Part shown: positions 9,426 through 18,839 of the stretch, one piece after another
Layout: every line of letters begins with the position of its first letter
Numbering within the stretch: the first letter of the stretch is position 1
Assembly (NCBI GenBank): GCA_011523635.1
Contig: WTGI01000087.1
Coordinates: 103,133 to 167,132, forward strand
Length of the DNA: 64,000 bases
Reading direction: 5' to 3'
Source of the DNA: Acidimicrobiia bacterium
GTDB taxonomy: Bacteria > Actinomycetota > Acidimicrobiia > Spongiisociales > Spongiisociaceae
Position numbers and translations under genes: made by a program
The notes under the pieces: generated by a model
Database searches by the model: none
Seen by the model: only the letters and a program-made list of their open reading frames with translations
Told to the model about the DNA's origin: nothing

Positions 9426-9638
9426 ATGCAAGGCGTGGTCAAGATCTACGACCCGAACACCGGCTCCGGGGTGGTGGTCTTGGACCACGACCGCAGCGAG
9501 GTCTATCTCCGGGCCGGATCGCTGGCGGGAAGCGTCTTCCGTTTGCTCCGGCAGGGCCAGCGGATCATCTTCGACCTCGAGGAGTCGGACGGTCTCCGAT
9601 TCGTCCATTCCGTACGGATGGGATCCGACGGCCGCTGA
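9426..9638 (+). CDS. Divergent cold-shock-domain protein
   Basis: 70 residues that follow the cold-shock fold outline: GVVKIYDPNTGSGVVV at the start corresponds to the GxVKWFN..KGFGFI strands, then DRSEVYLRAGSL for the DVFVH strand, and FRLLRQGQRIIFDLEES for the FRxLxEGQxVxF strand. The aromatic RNP1 residues (KGFGFI) are replaced by GSGVVV and the Trp by Ile, so ordinary single-stranded nucleic acid stacking may be lost. It is divergent from recG. Function as an RNA chaperone is only an inference. Confidence 0.7.
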   Translation: MQGVVKIYDPNTGSGVVVLDHDRSEVYLRAGSLAGSVFRLLRQGQRIIFDLEESDGLRFVHSVRMGSDGR

Positions 9639-9702
9639 CTCATCTCTATCCGGGCGCGCTCCGACTCGGTATAGTTCGTTCCCCCACACCGAGAGGAGCA
9701 CA

Positions 9703-9936
9703 GTGGTCGAGGCATACGTCCTCATCCAGACCGAGGTCGGCAAGGCCAAGCAGGTCGTGGAAGAAGTCCGCTTGATCGATGGCGTATCCCAGGCCGACGA
9801 CGTGACCGGACCGTACGACATCGTCGTCAGGGCCGGCGCGGAAGATGTGGATGGGCTGGGAAGGCTGGTGGTTGCCCGGATCCAGTCGATCGCCGGCATC
9901 ACCCGGACCCTCACCTGTCCGGTCATCAACCTATAG
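9703..9936 (+). CDS. Stand-alone Lrp/AsnC ligand-binding (RAM) domain protein
   Basis: 77 residues equal to the C-terminal sensing domain of Lrp/AsnC regulators without a helix-turn-helix: AYVLIQTEVGKAKQVVEE, then GPYDIVVRA and a final Thr-rich strand. Such small proteins form oligomers and bind amino acids; the ligand here is unknown. GTG at 9703 is preceded by GAGAGGAG. It probably stands as its own unit and ends at a palindromic repeat facing ddl. Confidence 0.85.
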   Translation: MVEAYVLIQTEVGKAKQVVEEVRLIDGVSQADDVTGPYDIVVRAGAEDVDGLGRLVVARIQSIAGITRTLTCPVINL

Positions 9937-9947
9937 TCGTTAGTTTG

Positions 9948-9976
9948 TAGTTGTTAGTTGCTAGCAACTACAACTA
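9948..9976. repeat. CTAG-centred palindrome between convergent genes (probable bidirectional terminator)
   Basis: A 29-base palindrome centred on GCTAGC, with 14 pairs and one bulged T (T54 of 9954). It fills the 42 bases between the RAM-domain gene and ddl, which converge. A/T-rich arms in a GC-rich genome and matching copies at 12519, 21947, 30511 and 48942 mark it as a repeat family. Confidence 0.7.
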
Positions 9977-9978
9977 GA

Positions 9979-11055
9979 TCAGCCCAGCTTCTTGGAGATG
10001 GTGGCCGCTCCCCGCAAGGCCGTTCCGTCAGCCCCGGCCACCGAGAACCGGCGAGGCGCAGCGGCCTCCAGTTCGGCAACCATGTCCACGACCAGTTGCC
10101 TGCGGCTGATGGGCGGGTCCACCCACAAGTAGAGCGAGAGACTGCCGGGGATGGTGTTCACCTCGTTGACCCACAGTTCGCCATCCCTCTCGAGGAAGTC
10201 GATCCGGGCCATCGACCGGATCCCCGTCAACTCGGTGACCCGGCGGGCCATCGACCGGATCCGCTCCTCGACCTCGCCGGGAAGGCTCGCCGGCAACTCG
10301 CGGGCCGACCCCTCGATGCCTCCCCCCGACAGGTACTTCTCGCGGTAGTCGTAGAACTGCTCGCTGACCGGCGCCTCGATGGCGGACAACTCCACCCGCG
10401 GATAGGTCCGCACCGCCACGTTGAGATCCCGCCCACCCTCCAGGTAGGGCTCGATCACGGCTCCCCGGTCCAGGTGCGGCGACGACCCGAGTAGCGCGAC
10501 CGCCGTTTCGTAGTCGCTCACCACCTCGATGCCGATCGACGACCCGCCGAAGCGGGGTTTGACGATGTAGGGGGGAGAGAAGTCGGGAGGGCCGCCGGTA
10601 TCCACCGGAACCCGGGGCAGGCAGGGAAACCCCGATGCGGCCATCAAAGCCCCGAAGGTCAGCTTGTCCATCAGCAGGTTGGAGGCTGCCGCGTCCGGAC
10701 CCGAGTACCGGATGCCGGCCAGGTCCATGGCGCCCTGCAGGGTCCCGTCCTCGCCCGGGCCACCGTGACAGCAGACCAGCACCGTGTCCAGCTCCAAGCG
10801 GCGCCTCTTCAGGAACCATCCGGCCTGCGGGCGAGCCTCGAAGCGCAACTCCCGCGCCTTTGGAGGGATCCCGGCCGCGTAGTCATCGGCCTCGCCGTCC
10901 GCGGCCACCAGGTACCAACCACCCGTCTTCGACCAGTAGAGGACCGAGGGGTTTGCGCCGGCCTCCTCTAGGAGCCGGGCGGCCTGCAGCCCGGTCAGCA
11001 CGCTGATGTCATGCTCCGGCGACGGACCACCGAAAACCACCGCCGGTTTGGGCAT
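9979..11055 (-). CDS. ddl: D-alanine--D-alanine ligase
   Basis: Makes the D-Ala-D-Ala dipeptide for peptidoglycan. 358 residues from ATG at 11055, with GGAGGTG six bases upstream; a longer reading to 11229 has no homology. The N-terminal domain has VVFGGPSPEHDISV, the ATP-grasp domain has PYIVKPRFGGSSIGIEVV and the metal-binding end WVNEVNTIPGSLSLYLW. CCHGGPGEDGTLQGAMDLAGI is the substrate loop region. Monocistronic, with a divergent aminotransferase gene 206 bases away. Confidence 0.95.
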   Translation of the reverse strand: MPKPAVVFGGPSPEHDISVLTGLQAARLLEEAGANPSVLYWSKTGGWYLVAADGEADDYAAGIPPKARELRFEARPQAGWFLKRRRLELDTVLVCCHGGPGEDGTLQGAMDLAGIRYSGPDAAASNLLMDKLTFGALMAASGFPCLPRVPVDTGGPPDFSPPYIVKPRFGGSSIGIEVVSDYETAVALLGSSPHLDRGAVIEPYLEGGRDLNVAVRTYPRVELSAIEAPVSEQFYDYREKYLSGGGIEGSARELPASLPGEVEERIRSMARRVTELTGIRSMARIDFLERDGELWVNEVNTIPGSLSLYLWVDPPISRRQLVVDMVAELEAAAPRRFSVAGADGTALRGAATISKKLG

Positions 11056-11261
11056 CGCCTTCACCTCCAGGACCGTCAAATGCCGTCGCCCTCCCAGTCG
11101 GGCAGGGCCGTCCAAGGCTAGTAATGACCATCGGTCGTGAAACACCGGAGGGCTCGCGGTCCGCGGGGATGGTTCCGTGCGGCAACCAGGAGTCTCGCTA
11201 TCATTCCCGGCGGCCCTTCTACAGGGCATGATCGACCCAGCGACCGTCGGGGGGCGTACCC

Positions 11262-12512
11262 ATGGCTACCAAGTTCTGGCATCCGTTCGCGGACATGCGG
11301 GCCGTGCTCGAGAGCGAGTTGGTGATCGCGCGCGGCGAGGGGTGCTACGTCTGGGACGACTCAGGGAAGCGCTACCTCGACGCCGCCGCCAGCCTGTGGT
11401 ACTGCAACATCGGGCACGGCCGCTCCGAGATCGCCACCGCGGTCGCCGACCAGATGCGCACCCTCGAGGCCTACTCGACCTTCGGAGACCTCACCTCGCC
11501 ACCGGTCAACGAGCTGACCGATCGCCTCTCGATGATCGCGCCGGTTCCGGAGAGCGTGAGCTTTCTCACCAGCGGCGGTTCCGACTCCGTGGACACCGCT
11601 GTCAAGCTCGCCCGCCGGTACCACACCGCCATGGGCCGGTCCGACCGGACCTTCGTGCTGAGCCGGTCACGGGCCTATCACGGGATGCACACCGCCGGCA
11701 CCAGCATCGCCGGTATCTCCGCCAACAATGACGGGTACGGCAAGCTGCTGACCGACACGGCCCTGGTCGAGTGGGACTCGCACGACTCCCTGCTGGACGC
11801 CATCGAGCGGATCGGCGCCGAACGCATCGCGGCGTTCATCTGCGAGCCGATCATCGGCGCGGGCGGCGTCCTCGCTCCCCCGCCCGGCTACCTGGAGAAG
11901 GTCAGGGGAATCTGCCGGGACACCGGCATCCTGTTCATCGCCGATGAGGTGATCACCGGCTTCGGGCGCACGGGGATGTGGTTCGCCAGCCACCGCTGGA
12001 ACCTGGAGCCCGACCTGGTCACGTGCGCCAAGGGCATAACCTCGGGCTACCTTCCGCTGGGCGCGGTGATCGCGGCGCCCCACGTGGCCGAGCCGTGGTT
12101 CGAGGGTGACGCGGGGCTGTGGAGGCACGGATATACCTACACGGGACATACCACCGTGGCGGCAGCCGCCATCGCCAACCTCGACATAATCCAAAGGGAG
12201 AACCTGCTGGCGGAAGCGAGCCGGCTGGAGGCTCAACTGGCGGCCGGGCTGGGCCCGCTGGCCGCCCACGACCTCGTCAGCGAGGTGAGGTGTGGCGTCG
12301 GTGCTCTGGCAGCCATCCAACTGGCGCCAGAGGCGGCCGCCGAGAACCCGCAGCTACCGGATCAGATGAACAGCGCCCTGCGCAAGCATGGGGTTCTGAG
12401 CAGGATCCTGTTCGGCAACGCCGTACAGATCTCACCGCCCTTCGTGATGACAGAGAGCCAGGTGACCGATCTGGCCGATGCCACACGAGCGAGTCTCGAC
12501 GAGCTAAGTTAG
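11262..12512 (+). CDS. Class III pyridoxal-phosphate aminotransferase
   Basis: 416 residues of the omega-aminotransferase family (fold type I). WHPFADM near the N-terminus, SFLTSGGSDSVDTAVKLA for the phosphate-binding region, the AYHGMHTAG loop, FIADEVITGFGRTG with the cofactor-binding Asp, and CAKGITSGYLPLGAV with the Schiff-base Lys at about 261. The amino donor cannot be read from sequence; the family includes beta-alanine, GABA and diaminopelargonate aminotransferases. GGGGGG lies seven bases before the ATG. It stands alone and converges on the DMT transporter. Confidence 0.88.
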   Translation: MATKFWHPFADMRAVLESELVIARGEGCYVWDDSGKRYLDAAASLWYCNIGHGRSEIATAVADQMRTLEAYSTFGDLTSPPVNELTDRLSMIAPVPESVSFLTSGGSDSVDTAVKLARRYHTAMGRSDRTFVLSRSRAYHGMHTAGTSIAGISANNDGYGKLLTDTALVEWDSHDSLLDAIERIGAERIAAFICEPIIGAGGVLAPPPGYLEKVRGICRDTGILFIADEVITGFGRTGMWFASHRWNLEPDLVTCAKGITSGYLPLGAVIAAPHVAEPWFEGDAGLWRHGYTYTGHTTVAAAAIANLDIIQRENLLAEASRLEAQLAAGLGPLAAHDLVSEVRCGVGALAAIQLAPEAAAENPQLPDQMNSALRKHGVLSRILFGNAVQISPPFVMTESQVTDLADATRASLDELS

Positions 12513-12518
12513 TAGTTG

Positions 12519-12552
12519 CTAGTTTTTGTTGTATATAGATACTAGAAACTAG
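12519..12552. repeat. CTAG-rich inverted repeat between convergent genes
   Basis: CTAGTTT at 12519-12525 pairs with AAACTAG at 12546-12552 around an A/T-rich loop. It covers the junction of the aminotransferase and the DMT transporter, whose stop codon (12542) lies inside it. Same family as 9948-9976. Confidence 0.6.
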
Positions 12553-13426
12553 AGATGGTTACCAACCCGAGGACGGTCAGGGCGGCGCCGGCCACCACCT
12601 TGGCGGTCAGTTTCTCCAGGTCTCTCAGGAACAGCGCCGAGAACAGCACCACCATCAGGGGCTGGGACATGATGATCGGACCAACGACCGACACGTCTCC
12701 GGACTCGAGCGCCTGGAAGACCGACAGCACGCCGAGACCGGCCAGGAACCCGGTGGGAATGAACCACTGCCACCCGGGTTCCAGGCTGACCGTAGCCCGT
12801 ATCCGGGGCGCGACCGCCAGAACGATCAGCCAGAGCAAGATGATGGTGATGGTGCCGCTCACCGCGCCGAAGGCCGGATGGGGAGTCTCTTCCAGGCCCA
12901 GCTTGCGCAGCAGATCCGATGAGGCGAACGAGACTCCGCCGAGCACCGGCAGGAGATAGGCCCACCGCCCGGCCTTCACGGGCTCCCGGTGGCCGCCGGA
13001 CCCGACAGTGGCAGGTTGTCCCCTCACCAGCACCGTGATGCCCGCCGCTATGGCCACCGCTCCGGCAACGCGCCAGACCGTCACCGGCTCGGAAAGCAGG
13101 ATCCATCCCCCCAGCAGGGCCAGTGCCGGATAGGTGGCGGTCTGGAGGGGCGTGGCGGTGGAAGGACCGATCAGCATGACCGCGAAGATGAAGGCAGTCC
13201 GGCCCACCCCCTCCCCGACGATCCCGCCGGCCACGAAGAACAGGATCGCCTTAAGGGTCAACCCGGTCGGGGGATCGGCCAGAGTGAAAGCGCCGGTGAC
13301 AAGGGCTCCGACCGGTAACGAGACCATCAGGCCGGTCATCAGGCTGTTGTTACGAAAACCCCGGGTGACCGTGATGGCGAGGGCCGAGAAGCTCGCCGCC
13401 GCCAGCAGCGCGAAGACTACCGGCAC
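12542..13426 (-). CDS. EamA/DMT-superfamily transporter
   Basis: 294 residues, almost entirely hydrophobic, with about ten predicted membrane helices in two EamA halves. The first half starts FALLAAASFSALAITVTRG and contains PLQTATYPALALLGGWILL; the second includes LPVLGGVSFASSDLLRKLG and ends VVAGAALTVLGLVTI. Members export or import small metabolites; the substrate is not evident. GTG start. About 80 bases downstream of ppsA on the same strand. Confidence 0.87.
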   Translation of the reverse strand: MPVVFALLAAASFSALAITVTRGFRNNSLMTGLMVSLPVGALVTGAFTLADPPTGLTLKAILFFVAGGIVGEGVGRTAFIFAVMLIGPSTATPLQTATYPALALLGGWILLSEPVTVWRVAGAVAIAAGITVLVRGQPATVGSGGHREPVKAGRWAYLLPVLGGVSFASSDLLRKLGLEETPHPAFGAVSGTITIILLWLIVLAVAPRIRATVSLEPGWQWFIPTGFLAGLGVLSVFQALESGDVSVVGPIIMSQPLMVVLFSALFLRDLEKLTAKVVAGAALTVLGLVTISSF

Positions 13427-13505
13427 GACCGGTCAGCAGACGGCGCGGGTGTGCGTACCGGGCATCCGGATGATCCCTCGGGCACCGGGGATACCGGCCA
13501 CGACC

Positions 13506-15863
13506 TCATGCCTCCTGGCCGGACAGGTACATCCAGGTCTCGACCACCGTATCGGGATTCAACGAGACGCTCTCCAGCCCGACCTCCACCAGCCACGCCG
13601 CGAAGTCCGGATAGTCGGAGGGGCCCTGGCCGCAGATTCCTATGTACTTGCCGGCATCGCGGCACGCCTCGACCGCCATCCGGATCAACTCCTTGACAGC
13701 CGGGTTACGCTCGTCGAACAGGCCGGCTACCAGGGCCGAGTCGCGATCCAATGCCAGGGAGAGCTGGGCCAGGTCATTCGACCCGATCGAGAACCCATCG
13801 AAGAACTCCAGGAACTCCGAGGCGAGCAGGGCGTTGGAGGGTATCTCGCACATCATGATGATCCGGAGCCCGTCCTGCCCGCGACGCAGGCCGTTGCGCG
13901 CCAACACGTCCACCACGCTGGCGGCCTCATCCACGGTCCGTACGAATGGGACCATGACCTCGATGTTGCCAAGGCCGAGCTCGTTCCGCACCCGACGCAG
14001 CGCCTCGCACTCGAGCGCGAACACATCGGCGAACTCCGAGGAGCGGTACCGGGAGGCTCCCCGGAACCCGAGCATCGGATTCTCCTCGGTCGGCTCGTAC
14101 CGGCTCCCGCCCAGCAGGTGGGCGTACTCGTTCGACTTGAAGTCGGACAGGCGCACGATCACCGGCTTGGGATGGAAGCCGAGAGCCAGCGTCGCGATCC
14201 CCTCCACCAGCTTTGTGATGAAGAACGACCGGGGATTCTCGTATCCGGAGATGCGCGCCTCGATGCCCTCCCGCACGTCGGCGGGCACGTCCGGGTAGTC
14301 GAGCAGGGCCTTCGGGTGGACTCCGATGGCGTTGTTGATGATGAACTCCATCCTGGCCAGGCCCACGCCGTGGTTGGGAATCCGGCTGAATCCGAAGGCG
14401 CGGGAGGGGTTTCCGACGTTCATCATCACCTTGGTGGGCGGATCCGGCATGCGATCCAGCTGGACCACCTCGGTCCGGAACGGTACGGCTCCTTCGTAGA
14501 CCCTCCCGATCTCACCCTGAGCGCACGAGACCGTAACCTCGGCGCCATCCTCCAGTCGCCGGGTGGCGTTCCCGGACCCCACCACGGCCGGAACTCCCAG
14601 CTCCCGAGCGATTATGGCGGCATGGCAGGTGCGACCGCCACGGTTGGTGACGATGGCCGCGGCCCGCTGCATCACGGGCTCCCAGTCCGGATCCGTCATG
14701 TCCGCGACCAGGACATCACCCTCTTCGACCCGGTTCATTTCTCGGGGAGAGTGGACGACCCTCACCGTGCCGGCCCCGATGCGCTGGCCCACGCTGCGGC
14801 CCGTCACCAGGACGGCGCCGCTCCCCTCCAGCCGGAACCGGGTGAGGATCGCCTGGCTCTCCCGGCTCCGCACTGTCTCCGGGCGCGCCTGGACAATGTA
14901 GATGCGGCCGTCGTCGGTGTCCTTCGCCCATTCGACGTCCATCGGGCGTCCGTAGTAGTCCTCGATGGCCACCGCCTGGCGGGCTAGTTCCTCGATCTCA
15001 GGATCGCTGAGGCAGAACCGCCGCTGGTCGGCGAGCGGAACATCCTCCACCTCGACCTCGGATCCTCCCAACTCGCCGAACACCATCTGCTGCGTCTTGG
15101 TCCCGAGCGTCCGGGAGATCACCGCCGGTCGCCCGGCGGCCAGGTTCCGCTTGGCCACGTAGAACTCGTCAGGGTTGATACCTCCCTGGACCAGGAGCTC
15201 ACCCAGGCCGTAGGCGCCGGTGATGAACACCACCCCGTCGAACCCGCTCTCGGTGTCGATCGTGAACACGACCCCGGACGCGGCACTGCGCACCATCCTC
15301 TGCACGCCCGCGGAGATGGCGACCCGGCCCTCGTCGTATCCGCTCCGGATCCGGTAGCTGAGAGCCCGGTGGCTGAAGAGGGAGGCGAAGACATCCCGAA
15401 CCGCCCGGACCACCCGGTCGGCGCCCTGCACTCCGAGGTAGGTGTCCTGCAGGCCGGCGAAGGAGGCATCCGGCAGATCCTCGGCGGTGGCGGACGAGCG
15501 TACCGCCACTACGGACCCGCCCGGCTCGGCGCCCAGGCTCTCGTAGGCAACGCCGATCTCGTCGATCAACCGTTCGGGAACCGGCGCGCCAGCCACCCAG
15601 CGCCGGATGTCCTCTCCGGCGTCGCGCAACGCGCCCGGGTCATCCTTGCCGGCCTCTAGCAGGCGCCGGTCGACGCGGCCCTGCAGTCCCGACTCGCTCA
15701 TGAACAGCCGGAACGCGTCCACGGTGGTCGCGAAGCCGTTGGGCACGATCACGCCCAACGACCCCAGATTGGAGTACATCTCCCCGAGCGAGGCGTTCTT
15801 GCCCCCCACCAGCGGAACGTCCCTGAGGGAGACATCCCCGAACCACCTGATCAGCCCCGTCAT
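13506..15863 (-). CDS. ppsA: Phosphoenolpyruvate synthase
   Basis: Converts pyruvate plus ATP to PEP, AMP and phosphate for gluconeogenesis. 785 residues, close to the E. coli length. The ATP-binding domain begins [14 protein letters not shown] at about 17-29, with [18 protein letters not shown] near 120. The phosphohistidine is His414 in [14 protein letters not shown]. The C-terminal PEP-binding barrel has [18 protein letters not shown] and the active-site Cys in [11 protein letters not shown]. Starts at ATG 15863. It would feed the PEP pool from the TCA enzymes encoded 10 kb away. Confidence 0.95.
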   Translation of the reverse strand: MTGLIRWFGDVSLRDVPLVGGKNASLGEMYSNLGSLGVIVPNGFATTVDAFRLFMSESGLQGRVDRRLLEAGKDDPGALRDAGEDIRRWVAGAPVPERLIDEIGVAYESLGAEPGGSVVAVRSSATAEDLPDASFAGLQDTYLGVQGADRVVRAVRDVFASLFSHRALSYRIRSGYDEGRVAISAGVQRMVRSAASGVVFTIDTESGFDGVVFITGAYGLGELLVQGGINPDEFYVAKRNLAAGRPAVISRTLGTKTQQMVFGELGGSEVEVEDVPLADQRRFCLSDPEIEELARQAVAIEDYYGRPMDVEWAKDTDDGRIYIVQARPETVRSRESQAILTRFRLEGSGAVLVTGRSVGQRIGAGTVRVVHSPREMNRVEEGDVLVADMTDPDWEPVMQRAAAIVTNRGGRTCHAAIIARELGVPAVVGSGNATRRLEDGAEVTVSCAQGEIGRVYEGAVPFRTEVVQLDRMPDPPTKVMMNVGNPSRAFGFSRIPNHGVGLARMEFIINNAIGVHPKALLDYPDVPADVREGIEARISGYENPRSFFITKLVEGIATLALGFHPKPVIVRLSDFKSNEYAHLLGGSRYEPTEENPMLGFRGASRYRSSEFADVFALECEALRRVRNELGLGNIEVMVPFVRTVDEAASVVDVLARNGLRRGQDGLRIIMMCEIPSNALLASEFLEFFDGFSIGSNDLAQLSLALDRDSALVAGLFDERNPAVKELIRMAVEACRDAGKYIGICGQGPSDYPDFAAWLVEVGLESVSLNPDTVVETWMYLSGQEA

Positions 15864-15929
15864 CCACCGCCTCCCGGGGTCGCGGGCCGTCCATCATAGG
15901 ATCGGCGGACTCGACCTACGGTCAGTTGC

Positions 15930-18815
15930 TCATCCCTCCAGCAACCCGACCAGGTGGTCGGTCAGCCGGGCGGCCTCTTCGACCTTCGCCTGGTACTCGC
16001 CCAGGTCACCGGAGCGGAGGGCCGCATCGGCCTCGGTCAGGAGACGGTCGATCTGCAGAACGGTGGCCTGGAGGTCGGTGGTCGTACCGTCGCTTGGAAG
16101 GGTCACGGTCTCCTCTGACGGCGTGTCGACAGTGGGTCTGTCGACGATCGGCGCCGATCCGAAGATCTCCGCGAGGGCCGCATCCAGCGTCTCGCTCATG
16201 ATCGGGGTGGTCTGGTCACCGAACACCACCACCACCCGCTTGAACTCGGGCAGCAGGACCCCCTCCGCCCGGAGGTAGATGGGCTGGATGAACAGGAGGG
16301 ACTCCTCGACGGGCACCACCAGCATGTTGCCCCGGATGATCTCGGATCCTTGCTGGCCGAGCAGGGTGAACTGTTGGGAGATGACCGGATCCTGGTCGAT
16401 CCGGGCGCTCACCTGCTCAAGCCCGTTGGTGAGTTGTCCCCTGGGCAGGCGGTAGTCGATGATCTTCCCGTACTCGTCGGGACCGCTCTTGGCCACCAGG
16501 AAGGCGGTCATGTTGTTCCGGCTGGCCGGGTTGAAGCTCTGGAAGATCAGGTAGGACAGGTCCTCCTCATCCGGCAACCTCATCAGCATGTAATAGGGCA
16601 GGCTCTGGCGGAGGTCCTTCCTTACCCGGCCGGTCTGGTCGAAGGCGTCGCCCCGCAGCAACTCCCGGTCAGATGTGGCCGGATCGCCCGGGATGTCCCA
16701 CTTGTCCTCGTCCTGGAAGAAGTCCTGCGGATCGAGTTGGTGATAGGTGGCGTACATCTCGGACTGGACCCGGAACATGTCCTCGGGATAGCGCAGATGG
16801 CTCCGTAGCTCCTCGCTCATCTCGGATGCGTCCGTGAACACCTCGGGGAACACGTCCCGGTAGGCCTGCGTGAGCGGATCCGTGGGTTCGAGCACGTAGA
16901 GTGTCATGGTTCCGTCCTCGGCGTCAACCACCGCCTTGACCGAATTGCGGATGTAGTTGAAGTCGCGCGACAGATCCGAGGTGATCCCGAGGCGCTCGTC
17001 GATTACCGGCGCCGAGTACGGGTACCTGCTAGTGGTCGAGTAGAGGTCGACTATCCAGACCAGGCGCCCGTCGATGAGAGCCAGGTACGGATCGTTGTCG
17101 GCTTGCATGAAGGGCGCCACCCGGGCGAGCCGATCGACCACGTTGCGCACCATCAACACCCGGGATTCGGGAGTGAGCTCGGGTGAGATGAGGGTGTTCA
17201 GGTCACCGAACCGAAGCGCCATCGCCAACCGGACCACTACGTTGGACAGCGGCACGCCGCCCCTCCCCTCGTAGGTGTTGCGAACCACGGTGTCGTCCTG
17301 GCCGGATGGGAAGTCCACCTCCAGCTGGTTGGTCCGGGCGATGACATAGCTTCCCGTCTCGGCCGTCTCGCCGAAATAGAGGCGGGGCTGGCTGACCTGG
17401 AACTCGGACACGATCGACTCGGGTGGAACGTCGCGCACCAGGAAGTCGGGCTCGCCCGTGGTGGGGTTGACATCGTTGGCCCGGGAGATCACCACCCCGA
17501 ACCCGTGGGTGTACACCAGCGTCTCGTTGACCCATCCTTCCGCCGGCAGGTCCTCCGAGTCCAGTTCACGTGCCGCCACCATCACCTGGGTGAGCTCCCC
17601 GTCGATCACGTACCGGTCGGTGTCCACGCTGGATATCTGGTAGTAGGGGCGGATCGCCTGTAGCTGGGAGTATGCCGGCACCAGCACGCCGGGGTCCCAG
17701 AGCTTCACGTTGCTGATGGTCGCCTGGTTTCCGGCGATGTCCTCGCTCGTAAGGTCGGGAGAGGCCGCGAAGTCGCGTGTCTCCACCTGCCCCTCCCCCA
17801 TGCCGTAGGCATCCAGGGTGAACTCGATGTGATGCTCGATGTAGGGCCGTTCCAGATTGAACTGGTTGGGCTGGACACGGAACCGCTCTATGGCCGCCGG
17901 GATGACGCCACCGACGACTACCGAGACGATGAGCCAGAGCCCGCCCGCCACGGCGGGGAGTAGCCAGCCGGCCTGGCGCATGTTCCATAGGAGCAAGCCC
18001 GCGCCCAGTATCGAGATGGCCATCAGCAAGGTGAGGGCCGGGCGGTGGGCGGTGACGTCCGTGTAGGAAGCGCCGAAGATGGCGCCCCGGGTCGAGTAGA
18101 GGAGTTCGTAGGCGTCGAGCCGATAGGCGACCGCCTTGAGCAGCGCCAGGGCCGCCAGCAGGACCGACAGATGGGCTTTGACCCCTCTCGAGACGAGGGG
18201 CATCTGGTTCGGCAGCCGCTGGATACCGCCGCTCAGGTAGTGGTACGCCAGCGAGACCAGTGCGGATGCGAACACGAGTTGGATCGCCCAGCCCACGATG
18301 TTCCGGTAGACGGGTAGGTGGAACACGTAGAAAGACACATCGACCCCGAAGATCGGATCGGTCCTGCCGAAGGGCACCGCGTTGATCCAGACCAGCACAT
18401 CCCGCCACCACGCGGATATCGAGACACCGAGCAGGAGCCCTAGAACCGTCGCCCCGGCCAGGTGGGCGCGGATCCGGCGGGCGCGGATCCATTGCCGGAA
18501 GCGGCGGATCACCTCGTCATCCGGGCCTCCGTTCATCATCGGGTTGACCTTGGAGCGGGAGACCACCTCCAGGTTGATCCAGATGACGAAGGCGGCCACC
18601 ACGAAACCGGCCAGCCCCAACAGGATGCGGGACAGCAGGGTGGTGACCCAAACCGACGTGGCGCCCACCGAACTGAACCAGAGATAGTCGGTCCATGCGG
18701 TGGCCAGCCCGCTCAGCGCCGTCAGCAGCAGGAAGGCGGCCAGTGCCACGAGGATGAGCCAGCGACTGGAACGGCGGCGGGGCCGCCGGAACGAACCCGG
18801 CTCCATTCTGATCAT
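15930..18815 (-). CDS. UPF0182 family large membrane protein
   Basis: 961 residues. The first roughly 320 residues carry about seven membrane helices (for example WLILVALAAFLLLTALSGLA and ILGAGLLLWNM), followed by a large, soluble, probably extracytoplasmic domain with the family's FNYIRNSVKAVVDAEDG and MSEELRSHLRYPEDMF stretches. The C-terminal tail is acidic. Conserved across actinobacteria; function unknown. The PDZ/Lon protease and zinc-metalloprotease genes nearby are its usual companions. The start has two options, ATG 18815 and ATG 18806. Confidence 0.9.
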   Translation of the reverse strand: MIRMEPGSFRRPRRRSSRWLILVALAAFLLLTALSGLATAWTDYLWFSSVGATSVWVTTLLSRILLGLAGFVVAAFVIWINLEVVSRSKVNPMMNGGPDDEVIRRFRQWIRARRIRAHLAGATVLGLLLGVSISAWWRDVLVWINAVPFGRTDPIFGVDVSFYVFHLPVYRNIVGWAIQLVFASALVSLAYHYLSGGIQRLPNQMPLVSRGVKAHLSVLLAALALLKAVAYRLDAYELLYSTRGAIFGASYTDVTAHRPALTLLMAISILGAGLLLWNMRQAGWLLPAVAGGLWLIVSVVVGGVIPAAIERFRVQPNQFNLERPYIEHHIEFTLDAYGMGEGQVETRDFAASPDLTSEDIAGNQATISNVKLWDPGVLVPAYSQLQAIRPYYQISSVDTDRYVIDGELTQVMVAARELDSEDLPAEGWVNETLVYTHGFGVVISRANDVNPTTGEPDFLVRDVPPESIVSEFQVSQPRLYFGETAETGSYVIARTNQLEVDFPSGQDDTVVRNTYEGRGGVPLSNVVVRLAMALRFGDLNTLISPELTPESRVLMVRNVVDRLARVAPFMQADNDPYLALIDGRLVWIVDLYSTTSRYPYSAPVIDERLGITSDLSRDFNYIRNSVKAVVDAEDGTMTLYVLEPTDPLTQAYRDVFPEVFTDASEMSEELRSHLRYPEDMFRVQSEMYATYHQLDPQDFFQDEDKWDIPGDPATSDRELLRGDAFDQTGRVRKDLRQSLPYYMLMRLPDEEDLSYLIFQSFNPASRNNMTAFLVAKSGPDEYGKIIDYRLPRGQLTNGLEQVSARIDQDPVISQQFTLLGQQGSEIIRGNMLVVPVEESLLFIQPIYLRAEGVLLPEFKRVVVVFGDQTTPIMSETLDAALAEIFGSAPIVDRPTVDTPSEETVTLPSDGTTTDLQATVLQIDRLLTEADAALRSGDLGEYQAKVEEAARLTDHLVGLLEG

Positions 18816-18839
18816 GATCCAGGAGAGTAGCGGGCTACC

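Noticed and set aside
13134..14987. Plus-strand frame of 617 codons opposite ppsA
   Set aside because: No recognisable motif; it mirrors the reverse complement of a well supported PEP synthase.
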